From NCBI RefSeq assembly GCF_014204325.1, contig NZ_JACHKT010000002.1, positions 62,001 through 126,000 on the forward strand: 64,000 nt of DNA, read 5' to 3'. This document shows, in pieces, positions 7,946 through 15,791 of the stretch. Below the pieces are notes generated by a model. It was not told where the DNA came from. It saw nothing but the letters and a program-made list of their open reading frames with translations, and did not search any database. The position numbers were made by a program, and so were the translations under genes. How positions within the stretch are numbered: position 1 is the first letter of the stretch; every line of letters begins with the position of its first letter. This stretch comes from Arcicella rosea (GTDB taxonomy: Bacteria; Bacteroidota; Bacteroidia; Cytophagales; Spirosomataceae).

Positions 7946-8623
7946 TCAAAGCTTTTCCTTACTCTTTTCTTTCATCACCTTCTTTTCAAGTGCTTCGTAG
8001 TATTTACAAAGATGCTTCAAAGCACATTCTCCACATTTTGGGCTTCTTGCTACACAAATGTATCGTCCATGAAGAATTAACCAGTGATGTGCCACGGGTA
8101 CAGATTCTTTAGGAATAAATTTCACTAATTCCTTCTCAACAGCCAAAGGCGTTGTGGCAGTTTTGGGAACTAATCCTATTCTGTGAGAGACTCTAAAAAC
8201 GTGAGTATCCACTGCCATGGCTGGTTGATTATAAATCACCGAAACAATTACATTTGCCGTTTTACGACCAACACCAGGCAAGGTTTGTAGTTCTTCAATA
8301 GTACTTGGTACTTCTGAATTATATACTGAAACCAAACGTTGTGCCATGCCAATCAGATGTTTGGCTTTATTGTTCGGATAAGAAATCGAACGGATGTAAT
8401 GAAACACTTCATCAAATTCAGCTTTTGATAAAGATTCAGCATCTGGAAAGCGTTCAAATAAAGCTGGTGTTACCATGTTCACTCGCTTGTCGGTGCATTG
8501 TGCTGATAAGGATACCGCTACCAATAATTCGTAAGGCGTGCGATAATGCAATTCCGTTTCTGCAATCGGGAAGTTTTCGGTGAAATAAGCGATTAGCTTT
8601 TGATAACGTTCTTTCTTGAGCAT
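7946..8623 (-). CDS. nth: Endonuclease III (DNA glycosylase/AP lyase)
   Basis: This base-excision repair enzyme removes oxidised pyrimidines and nicks abasic sites. The 225-residue protein has the helix-hairpin-helix LPGVGRKTANVI (residues 115-126) with catalytic lysine 121, and the catalytic aspartate 139 in VDTHVFR. The iron-sulfur cluster ligands are C190, C197, C200 and C206 (C-x6-C-x2-C-x5-C). Length and motifs match the Escherichia coli enzyme closely. It is a monocistronic gene between tatC and pnuC on the same strand. Confidence 0.97.
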   Translation of the reverse strand: MLKKERYQKLIAYFTENFPIAETELHYRTPYELLVAVSLSAQCTDKRVNMVTPALFERFPDAESLSKAEFDEVFHYIRSISYPNNKAKHLIGMAQRLVSVYNSEVPSTIEELQTLPGVGRKTANVIVSVIYNQPAMAVDTHVFRVSHRIGLVPKTATTPLAVEKELVKFIPKESVPVAHHWLILHGRYICVARSPKCGECALKHLCKYYEALEKKVMKEKSKEKL

Positions 8624-8639
8624 GGTATGGGTATAATTT

Positions 8640-8674
8640 AAAAGAAGCCTTCGATTTAGGCAAAGGCTTCTTTT
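8640..8674 (-). terminator. Intrinsic terminator downstream of tatC
   Basis: The arms AAAAGAAGCCTT (8640-8651) and AAGGCTTCTTTT (8663-8674) are perfect 12-bp inverted repeats with T-rich flanks. The hairpin lies about 90 bp past the tatC stop and just ahead of the nth start. Confidence 0.7.
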
Positions 8675-8764
8675 AAGAAAATTAAATTTTATGTTGAAGA
8701 ATATTTAAGTTTAAAGCTGTCAAAACCTTATCAACTCATAATCTCATAGACTTATAAACTTCAC

Positions 8765-9610
8765 TTACAACATTTCTGCTTCACGTTGGCGGTTTACTCT
8801 TGCCGAAACGAGGATACTTACTTCATATAAACCCAATAATGGAATAGTGACCAATAATTGAGAAATCATATCGGGCGAAGGTGTAATAACAGCAGCGACA
8901 ATCAAAATCACAACTACTGCATGGCGACGATATTCTCGCATGAATGAAGGTGTCAGTACTCCAACTCTAGAAAGGACATAAGTAATCATTGGTAATTGGA
9001 AAGTTAGTCCACAAGCCAAAGTCATCATCGAAAGCAATGAAATATAATCACTAATATCGAATTGGTTTTGGATGGATTCGTCTAATTTAAAGCTTGCCAA
9101 AAAGTTGATTGCCATTGGCGAAACCACAAAATAACCAAATGAAACGCCCATGAAGAAAAGTAAAGAAACCCAGAAAACTGCTCCACGAGCAGCTTTTGCT
9201 TCTGTGATTTTTAAACCTGGTTTCACAAAACGCCAAATTTCCCAGAAGAAATAAGGGAAAGAAAACAACAAACCCACAAGGATTGATTGCGTAAGTGCCA
9301 TCATAAATTGACCCGATACTTCTCTACTTTGTAAAATAAAATTGGCTTGTTTGAAACATAATCCTTCTACACCTGTAGCATCGGCTAATTTACAAAGCAT
9401 TCTGTTGGTCCAAAATTCAGATTTTGAAGGTCCCATAATTACTTTCCCAAAGATTTCTTTTTGGAAAATCCATGCGGCAATTGTAAATATTAAAATAGAG
9501 GCTACCGAACGTAAGATATGCCAGCGGAGTTCTTCGAGGTGGTCAAGGAAGGTCATTTCTTCACCTTCTGTTTCGTCTAATTCTTTGTCAGATTCTTGGT
9601 CTAAAGCCAT
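8765..9610 (-). CDS. tatC: Sec-independent protein translocase TatC
   Basis: TatC is the multi-spanning core of the twin-arginine translocase, which binds RR signal peptides and exports folded proteins. The 281-residue protein has the family start MTFLDHLEELRWHILRS, the SFPYFFWEIWRFVKPGL loop and six predicted membrane helices. Residues about 50-95 form an enlarged first periplasmic loop (MGPSKSEFWTNRMLCK onward) with two cysteines. An acidic tail precedes the first helix. tatA/B are not adjacent. A likely client in this window is ActB, whose N-terminus carries an NRRDFLK twin-arginine motif. Confidence 0.96.
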   Translation of the reverse strand: MALDQESDKELDETEGEEMTFLDHLEELRWHILRSVASILIFTIAAWIFQKEIFGKVIMGPSKSEFWTNRMLCKLADATGVEGLCFKQANFILQSREVSGQFMMALTQSILVGLLFSFPYFFWEIWRFVKPGLKITEAKAARGAVFWVSLLFFMGVSFGYFVVSPMAINFLASFKLDESIQNQFDISDYISLLSMMTLACGLTFQLPMITYVLSRVGVLTPSFMREYRRHAVVVILIVAAVITPSPDMISQLLVTIPLLGLYEVSILVSARVNRQREAEML

Positions 9611-9824
9611 TTGTTGAATATTAATTTGCTATTTTAGGGTCAGGGTTTCTTTTGAAAACTCCTTTTAATTTAAGCTAAACAAACATCTAGTTGTTCACAA
9701 AGAAACAAGTCCATAATTGTTCAGATGCAAAAGTACATCAAAAACACAAAAAAACTTGATTACCTGTATGATTGTATGTTTAATTGTGGGGATTATCTAA
9801 AGTTGTTAACGTATTTTGGGCATA

Positions 9825-9866
9825 AAAAATCTCCAATAATTCAAGAATGAAGCATTGGAGATTTTT
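9825..9866 (-). terminator. Intrinsic terminator of the sigma/MscS operon
   Basis: The arms AAAAATCTCCAAT (9825-9837) and ATTGGAGATTTTT (9854-9866) are perfect 13-bp inverted repeats with a 16-nt loop. They lie 20 bp past the stop of the MscS-like gene; on the minus strand the stem ends in a T-run. Confidence 0.8.
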
Positions 9867-9885
9867 CAGGATTGAAAGATTTCAA

Positions 9886-10713
9886 TCAAATATTATTTAC
9901 AGTAATGATTTCTACTTTCTGATTTTGTAAAATACTCAAAGGGAAAACTGTATTACTCTCACCCGTTTTTAAGGTGATAGAAGTTGTATCAATCGTAATG
10001 ATTTCGCCTTTTATACCATCCAACACCACAATTTGTCCTTCTTTGAATTTGTTTTTACTGTAGAAGTTTGAAAGAATATTGGCTAAAACATCTTTCGATG
10101 CCATGCCATAACCTACTGCAAAAGCCAAAATAATTCCACCAATAATCAGGTTAAAGCTAGATTCTAGCAAGCTGGTTTCAATGCCCGCTTGTTTCAAAGC
10201 AGCAATCAGTGCGATAATTAAAAAGAAAAAGAAAACAATGTTACCCAATAATTTCCCCGAATCAATTTTCAAGGATTTACAAATATTAGTGACCGAATTT
10301 TTGAGTGCATCGGCAATCATCACTCCTGCTAAAAGCATCAATGCAGAAGCAATTAATTTAGGGATTAAATTGACCAGAGAAGTAACCATGTTGGTCAATA
10401 CTTCCATTCCCAATGTCTCAGTAGCAGCCGTTGTGAAAACTAGTAAAATGAAGTAATAAAGTGTTTTTGAAACCAATTTACTTAGCTTAATTGAACCAAA
10501 ACGCTGAATAATTTCAATAGTATTCAGCTTATCGCCAAGTTTATCAAATCCTGTTTTTTCAAGCCCTTTTTGTAAAATATTCGTTACTATTTTGGCGATA
10601 ATAATGCCAAGAATCAGCAAAATGATAGCACCAAGTACTCTGGGTGTGAATAAAAACAACTGTTCTAAAAGTTTTTGAAAAGTTTGAAAAAGTATTTCTT
10701 GAATATTAGGCAT
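9886..10713 (-). CDS. Small-conductance mechanosensitive channel-like protein
   Basis: This 275-residue membrane protein has five or six hydrophobic segments, a glycine/alanine-rich pore-like helix (GGIILAFAVGYGMASKDVLANI, about residues 195-215) and a short MscS-type beta domain (KEGQIVVLDGIKGEIITID). The pattern matches the family of mechanosensitive channels with conserved TM-helix repeats rather than classic MscS. Such channels open under membrane tension to release osmolytes. It is the last gene of an operon with an ECF sigma factor and a small protein, and lies 36 bp after the small gene. That suggests its synthesis is tied to an envelope or osmotic signal. Confidence 0.82.
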   Translation of the reverse strand: MPNIQEILFQTFQKLLEQLFLFTPRVLGAIILLILGIIIAKIVTNILQKGLEKTGFDKLGDKLNTIEIIQRFGSIKLSKLVSKTLYYFILLVFTTAATETLGMEVLTNMVTSLVNLIPKLIASALMLLAGVMIADALKNSVTNICKSLKIDSGKLLGNIVFFFFLIIALIAALKQAGIETSLLESSFNLIIGGIILAFAVGYGMASKDVLANILSNFYSKNKFKEGQIVVLDGIKGEIITIDTTSITLKTGESNTVFPLSILQNQKVEIITVNNI

Positions 10714-10749
10714 AATCGTAATTGTTTTTGTAAATGAATGAAAAGGAAA

Positions 10750-10944
10750 TCAAACGGTGGGATTTTTTTCTTCGATGTGTATATCTTCTATTGATTTAGT
10801 AAAAGTGTTGATAAAATTACCTACAAATAATTCTACCAAAACAGCAGTATTTCTGATGGTTTCGATTTCTGCTATCAAGGCAGACTTTACGTGGGCAGGT
10901 ATTTTTTTTTCGGTGTCGATATTTTTAAATGAATTATTGTTCAT
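10750..10944 (-). CDS. Small conserved-looking protein coupled to the ECF sigma gene
   Basis: This encodes 64 residues from ATG 10944, which overlaps the last 11 bases of the upstream sigma-factor gene and so implies translational coupling. An upstream in-frame ATG at 10959 is less likely. The protein is soluble, with a helical middle (KSALIAEIETIRNTAVLVELFVGNFI) and an acidic C-terminus (IEDIHIEEKNPTV). I cannot assign a domain. Its position directly after the sigma gene and before the channel gene makes a regulator of the sigma factor possible, but nothing in the sequence proves it. Confidence 0.65.
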   Translation of the reverse strand: MNNNSFKNIDTEKKIPAHVKSALIAEIETIRNTAVLVELFVGNFINTFTKSIEDIHIEEKNPTV

Positions 10945-11536
10945 GATTAAAAAAAACATGGATGGCTTTTGTGATAATCACTCCCCAGAAAAATAAACTT
11001 TCTAAATATGCCTTTTTGAGTTTGTCTTTCGCTCTGAGCAAACGCATTTTTACTGCACTTTCAGAAATATCTAAATTGCCAGAAATCTCTTTGATACTCA
11101 TTTCATCTTGATACTTCATCATCAAAATGGTTTTGTCTTCAGGCACAATTTGCTGTAAAGCTTTGCGAAGTCTGTTTGCTTCCATTTCTGCTAATTCCGT
11201 TTCATCATCTTCTTCGACTACATCAAAATGTTCTTCAATCGGATTTTCAGCAAATCGTTTAGCAATTCTTGTTTGGTCAATGCAGTAATTATAAGTAATA
11301 GCGTACAGCCAAGTAGAAAACTTGGCGGTTTCTTTGTATGAAGCAATATTCAGCACAAGCTTCATGAAAATATCATGCGTATAATCTTCAGCTTTAGCTT
11401 CTTCTTTGACGAACGATAAGCATTTGCGATATATTTTATCAGCATAGCGGTCGTAAAGTTGTTCAAAATATAGATTATTTTGATTATTGATGTACAGGGA
11501 AACTAATTGTTCGTCACTTAAATTTTTAAGATTCAT
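10934..11536 (-). CDS. ECF-type RNA polymerase sigma factor
   Basis: This group IV (extracytoplasmic function) sigma factor redirects RNA polymerase to stress promoters. The 200-residue protein has region 2 (YFEQLYDRYADKIYRKCLSF, then EDYTHDIFMKLV and FSTWLYAITYNYCID) and region 4 (PEDKTILMMKYQDEMSIKEI, with the HTH ISGNLDISESAVKMRLLRAK). A charged linker rich in Glu/Asp (about residues 103-118) separates them. It heads a three-gene operon with a small overlapping gene and an MscS-like channel. No classical anti-sigma membrane protein is adjacent, so control may run through the small partner or transcription. Confidence 0.93.
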   Translation of the reverse strand: MNLKNLSDEQLVSLYINNQNNLYFEQLYDRYADKIYRKCLSFVKEEAKAEDYTHDIFMKLVLNIASYKETAKFSTWLYAITYNYCIDQTRIAKRFAENPIEEHFDVVEEDDETELAEMEANRLRKALQQIVPEDKTILMMKYQDEMSIKEISGNLDISESAVKMRLLRAKDKLKKAYLESLFFWGVIITKAIHVFFNHEQ

Positions 11537-11798
11537 TGATAGGTAATGCTAAATGCTCAACATGAATTCTTAACCGTTTTTTGATTTTCTGTCAATTCGG
11601 TTAAACAATTATATCTTCAGGGGGAATTTTGGTGGGCAGTGACGCTGTGTGTTTTTGAATACGAAAATAACAAAAATATTTTATATCCAATTATATATTA
11701 AATGGCGAAAAGCCTTAAATTAGCTAAATCGCAAGGTTTTATATAATATTTTTAATAGAAGGAGCGTTCAAATTTATACATCATAATTTATAGAAACG

Positions 11799-12287
11799 AT
11801 GAAAAACCTTAGCCTTTTTTGCCTAACTATCTTGCTTTTAGGAGCTTGTAAGAATACCAAAAATGTTACGAATCTTAATTCGGAGCAAATTGCAAATAAT
11901 GCGGGAAAGGTGGTCAAAACTATTTTTACTTTAGAGAAAACAGCCTGTTATGGTACTTGTCCCGTATATCAATTGAATATCTTTGAAAACGATAGCTTGA
12001 CTTTTGCAGGTGAAAGGTTTGTAGGGAAAATAGGTTTACATTCCAAAAAGCTAGCGAAAGGTACAGTAGCACAACTCAGCAAAACATTCAGAGAAGCTAA
12101 TTTCTTTGCTTTCAAAAGTAGTTATGAAGCCAATATTAGCGATTTGCCAACAACAATTATCGCTTTCAACGACGAGTCGAAAAAATTAAAGATTACCGAC
12201 TATCACGGTAGTCCTGAAACACTGAAAAAACTAGAACAATTACTCGCTAATTTGGTAGCTGACGAAGTACAAGTTAAAAAGGAGTGA
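11799..12287 (+). CDS. DUF6438-type lipoprotein
   Basis: This 162-residue predicted lipoprotein has the signal MKNLSLFCLTILLLGAC with the lipobox LLGAC (cysteine 17). The mature part holds a small beta-rich domain beginning at KTACYGTCPVYQLNIFEND, the recognisable core of DUF6438 proteins, with a conserved CYGTCPVY pair of cysteines. Its function is unknown. It ends 63 bp before ppk1 on the same strand, but a promoter-like sequence between them suggests separate transcription. It is divergent from the ECF sigma operon. Confidence 0.75.
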   Translation: MKNLSLFCLTILLLGACKNTKNVTNLNSEQIANNAGKVVKTIFTLEKTACYGTCPVYQLNIFENDSLTFAGERFVGKIGLHSKKLAKGTVAQLSKTFREANFFAFKSSYEANISDLPTTIIAFNDESKKLKITDYHGSPETLKKLEQLLANLVADEVQVKKE

Positions 12288-12335
12288 GTTTAAAATTTAA
12301 TAATTTTATAATAGAGGATATATTCTGATTAGATT

Positions 12336-12343
12336 TAACTTTG
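12336..12343 (+). promoter_or_regulatory. Candidate -7 element for ppk1
   Basis: TAACTTTG matches TAnnTTTG. It lies only 7 bp before the upstream ppk1 ATG at 12351, which favours the internal ATG 12438 as the translation start. No good -33 element is visible. Confidence 0.35.
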
Positions 12344-12350
12344 TTGAGAC

Positions 12351-14648
12351 ATGAGTGGAATGATTCCTAAATACAAAAAACGCAGTAGAGTAAAGGATTC
12401 TCTTGTGGGGAATCTTTTTTCCTTTCTTAATAATTTTATGAATACAAAGCAAACGCCAGATGAGAAACGTCGTCTTGAAAAAGTCATTAACAAATCGTAT
12501 GACGTCATTGAAAAGTCTGACTATATCAGCCGTGATTTAAGTTGGTTAAAATTTGATGAAAGAGTACTTGACCAAGCTAGAGACGTTCGTAGAAATATTT
12601 TCGATAGATTAAAATTCTTAGCCATCACAGCATCAAACCTTGATGAGTTTTTTACCATTCGTGTAGGTTCTTTATATAATTACATCGACTACGGTAAAGA
12701 ACGTACAGATTACTCAGGATTGAGAGAATTACCTTTCAAAAAAACCTTGATGGCTGCAACACAGTCTTTTGTGACAGAAACACAAAGATTGTATAAAGAG
12801 GATTTAACGCCTGAATTTCTTGAAAATGGCTTTAGAGTAATCGGCTTGAACGACCTCAATCATGAGGAAATGGAACAAGTACTTGATTATTTCAATCGTA
12901 CCATTTACCCAATGCTTACGCCTATGGTTTTCGACCATACGCATACTTTTCCGAGTTTATTGGGCAAAACCTTGATTTTTGGGGTTGTCACCAAAAGCGA
13001 AGGCGAACGTACCGAAAGTAACATCAACGAAAGTAGAAAAATTAGTTTTGTACAAATTCCGCAAAACTTAAAACGCTTTTATGTAGTAGAACGTGAAGAC
13101 GAAATCATGTTTTTACCCATCGAAGAAATCATCCGTCATGAAATCTGGAAACTCTATAAAAATGTAGAAATTGAATCGGTTGCTTTATTCAGAATTACCA
13201 GAAATGGCGATTTTGATTTAGTAGAACACGAAGATTCTGAAACAGATTTTATCGACGAAATCAAGAAGAAAATCAAAGACCGTCGTTTGGGAAGAGTAAC
13301 CCGAATTGAAATGGAAAGTGGTTGTTCGGAATGGATGTTGCAGATGATGTTGAAGCGTTGGAAGCTTGAAAAAAACGATATTTTCTTTAGTAATAGTTTG
13401 ATTGATTTTACCGCATTTTGGCAAATCATCAAACATGCAGAATTAAAATCAAAGCAAGTAGCACAAAGAGCTTCAGTGCCAGCTTTGGGTCAATTAACAC
13501 AAAAACCAGAAAATATTTTTGAAACAATGAGGCAAGGAGATATACTCCTCCATCATCCTTTTAACAATTTTGAACCAGTACTTCAATTGCTAGAACAAGC
13601 TGCGGAAGACCCACAAGTATTGGCGATTAAAATTACACTTTATAGAATTTCAAAACATTCACGCATTGCAGAGGCACTTTTACACGCCGCTGAAAATGGA
13701 AAACACGTTTCTGTTTTATTTGAAGTGAAGGCTCGTTTCGATGAAGAAAATAATATTCGGGAAGCACTTCGTTTACAAAAAGCAGGCTGTTTTGTGATTT
13801 ATGGAATTCCTGGGTTGAAAACTCATACAAAACTCCTGCAAGTAATTAGAAATGAAGGTGATGCCGTGAAAAGTTATGCCCATTTATCTTCTGGAAATTA
13901 CAATGAAGACACCGCAAAACTTTATACTGATATAGGTTTACTTACAACGGATGAAGTATTGACAAGAGATATTTCTGAGTTTTTCAACGTAATTACTGGA
14001 CATTCGCAACCGCATTCTTACCAAAGATTAATTACTGCTCCACGTGATATGCGTAAGAGTTTAGTAAAAATGATTCAGCACGAAGCAGATAATGCAAAAG
14101 CTGGTTTACCAAGTGGAATTTGTCTTAAAATTAATTCACTACAGGATAAAATCACGATAGATGAATTATACAAAGCTTCACAGGCAGGTGTAAAAGTTCA
14201 ATTGATAGTGCGTGGAATTTGTTGTTTGCGTCCACAAAGAAAAGGATTATCTGAAAATATTACAGTGCGTTCTATCGTCGGAGATTTCTTAGAGCATACT
14301 CGTATTTATTACTTCCATAACAATGGCGAGCCTAAAGTTTATGGCGGTTCAGCCGACGTAATGGTAAGAAGCTTTGATCGTAGAATCGAATCCCTTTTTG
14401 AAATTTATGGTACACAAGTAAAACAACAAGCCATTCATATTTTAGATTGGAATTTGAAAGACAATGTAAATGCTTATACCATGCAAGAAGATGGTTCTTT
14501 CAAAAAATGTGCTTCGCCAACCGAATGTGGAGAGGAAACATTTGATATTCATAAAAAATTCTTTGAAGTAAATGCCACAGAAGTAATGGAAGCTAAACTA
14601 TTTCAGGAAGAAGAAATTATTGAGGAAACATTGAGTACTGAAGTTTAA
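12351..14648 (+). CDS. ppk1: Polyphosphate kinase 1
   Basis: This enzyme reversibly transfers the gamma phosphate of ATP to inorganic polyphosphate through a phosphohistidine. Domains in order are the N domain (SRDLSWLKFDERVLDQA; ASNLDEFFTIRVGSL), the middle domain, and the two phospholipase-D-like C domains. The catalytic-histidine segment is GLKTHTKLLQVIRN and the second histidine motif is LEHTRIYYFHNNG, followed by YGGSADVMVRSFDRRIE. The 765-residue length counts from ATG 12351; ATG 12438 gives 736 residues, closer to family norms, and fits the promoter-like sequence at 12336. The gene ends before a strong bidirectional terminator shared with the AraC gene. Confidence 0.95.
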   Translation: MSGMIPKYKKRSRVKDSLVGNLFSFLNNFMNTKQTPDEKRRLEKVINKSYDVIEKSDYISRDLSWLKFDERVLDQARDVRRNIFDRLKFLAITASNLDEFFTIRVGSLYNYIDYGKERTDYSGLRELPFKKTLMAATQSFVTETQRLYKEDLTPEFLENGFRVIGLNDLNHEEMEQVLDYFNRTIYPMLTPMVFDHTHTFPSLLGKTLIFGVVTKSEGERTESNINESRKISFVQIPQNLKRFYVVEREDEIMFLPIEEIIRHEIWKLYKNVEIESVALFRITRNGDFDLVEHEDSETDFIDEIKKKIKDRRLGRVTRIEMESGCSEWMLQMMLKRWKLEKNDIFFSNSLIDFTAFWQIIKHAELKSKQVAQRASVPALGQLTQKPENIFETMRQGDILLHHPFNNFEPVLQLLEQAAEDPQVLAIKITLYRISKHSRIAEALLHAAENGKHVSVLFEVKARFDEENNIREALRLQKAGCFVIYGIPGLKTHTKLLQVIRNEGDAVKSYAHLSSGNYNEDTAKLYTDIGLLTTDEVLTRDISEFFNVITGHSQPHSYQRLITAPRDMRKSLVKMIQHEADNAKAGLPSGICLKINSLQDKITIDELYKASQAGVKVQLIVRGICCLRPQRKGLSENITVRSIVGDFLEHTRIYYFHNNGEPKVYGGSADVMVRSFDRRIESLFEIYGTQVKQQAIHILDWNLKDNVNAYTMQEDGSFKKCASPTECGEETFDIHKKFFEVNATEVMEAKLFQEEEIIEETLSTEV
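12392..12420 (+). terminator. Terminator-like hairpin in the ppk1 leader
   Basis: AAAGGATTC (12392-12400) pairs with GAATCTTTT (12410-12418) around a 9-nt loop and runs into six T residues. It sits between the candidate promoter and ATG 12438, so it could act as an attenuator. If translation starts at 12351 it is simply coding. Confidence 0.35.
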
Positions 14649-14687
14649 ATAGGTCAATTGCTCAGAAGTTGAGTATTTGCAATGAGT

Positions 14688-14733
14688 AAAAGATGAGTCA
14701 TTCTAATTTTATATTTGGAATGACTCATCTTTT
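14688..14733. terminator. Bidirectional terminator between ppk1 and the AraC gene
   Basis: Perfect 16-bp arms at 14688-14703 (AAAAGATGAGTCATTC) and 14718-14733 enclose a 14-nt AT loop. A-runs and T-runs flank both ends, serving two convergent genes. Confidence 0.85.
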
Positions 14734-14740
14734 GTTTTAC

Positions 14741-15610
14741 CTATCTCTTCAAAGCCGAAGGCGTATGACCGTATTTTTCTTTAAAGGCTTTTATGAAGTG
14801 TGAGACACTTTCATAACCAATTTCCATACTGATTTCTGAAACGTTTTTCTCGGTTTTTTCTATTTGTAAACAAGCGTACTCCAATCGTTTATTTTTAATC
14901 CAAAGGGCTGGCGTTGTATTGAATTCTTGTTGAAAATCTCTTTTAAAAGCCGACAAGCTTCTGCCTGAAAGTCTTGAGAGTTCTTCTAATGAAAGTGGTT
15001 TTAAATAGTAAGAATTCATCAAAAAAGCTAAATCAGGTTTCTCGCCTTTGTACAAACTAAAAAGTATTGATTTAAACTGTTTTGAATGGTCAATTTCCAG
15101 AATGTGCAAGAGTAATTCTTGTAGTTTTAATCGTAAGAAATGGTTCAAATATTGGGTTTCATAATGAAAGTACGGGAAGATAGATTCTGTGAATTTATCT
15201 AAACTTTCGGTGATTTCTAGCACCAACAGTGGGCTGGCGTTATCCCACATTCCTTGTAATGCTTGGTTGCTTTGATACTCTTCAAAAAGCTCTAAATGTT
15301 GGTTAACAAACTCCTTTAGCAGTTTTTCGTTAAAGAAAAAAACTAAACTTCGATAGCTTGAATCAATGGTTTCTTGCATCAAATAATAGCCCCTTGGAAT
15401 AAATACTACATTTCCTTTTCGCACATGAATCGTCTGGCTGGGAAGCGTAAAACGCTTTTCTCCTTCCAACACAAAAATCATGGCGTGTTCTTCAAAAAAC
15501 ACTTCATTCTTGAGTGGCGGGTCTTGGTTGCGGTAGGCAACGAAAGTCATATCCTGAATTTTCAGGGATTGAAATTCACCAGCGTGTATAAGGGAAGGGA
15601 CTCTAATCAT
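14741..15610 (-). CDS. AraC-family transcriptional regulator
   Basis: This 289-residue regulator has an N-terminal cupin-like sensing domain (about 1-150; VLEGEKRFTLPSQTIHVRKG is typical of the beta barrel) and a C-terminal double-HTH DNA-binding domain. The first HTH includes LSLEELSRLSGRSLSAFKRDF; the second ends in the AraC signature ISMEIGYESVSHFIKAFKEK with GHTPSALKR. It is divergent from an outer-membrane receptor gene 181 bp away, so it may control that gene and itself from the shared region. The ligand is unknown. Confidence 0.9.
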   Translation of the reverse strand: MIRVPSLIHAGEFQSLKIQDMTFVAYRNQDPPLKNEVFFEEHAMIFVLEGEKRFTLPSQTIHVRKGNVVFIPRGYYLMQETIDSSYRSLVFFFNEKLLKEFVNQHLELFEEYQSNQALQGMWDNASPLLVLEITESLDKFTESIFPYFHYETQYLNHFLRLKLQELLLHILEIDHSKQFKSILFSLYKGEKPDLAFLMNSYYLKPLSLEELSRLSGRSLSAFKRDFQQEFNTTPALWIKNKRLEYACLQIEKTEKNVSEISMEIGYESVSHFIKAFKEKYGHTPSALKR

Positions 15611-15791
15611 GGCAAAAATTTATACATTTCTTTCCGCATATCCATATTATTTCTAAAGAAATTTCATTCATGAAACGATATTTATAAGGTTGTTATCCTG
15701 AAGATTTAACTTTTGTTAAGACTTTTTAACTTTTCACATGCAACATTTTGTACAACCTTTGCATCTTCTTGTCAAATCATCAAAATGCTAA

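Noticed and set aside
11570-11604. TTAACCG / CGGTTAA inverted repeat upstream of the ECF sigma gene as an operator
   Set aside because: Seven-base arms 21 bp apart are expected by chance in AT-rich intergenic DNA, and no second copy was found.
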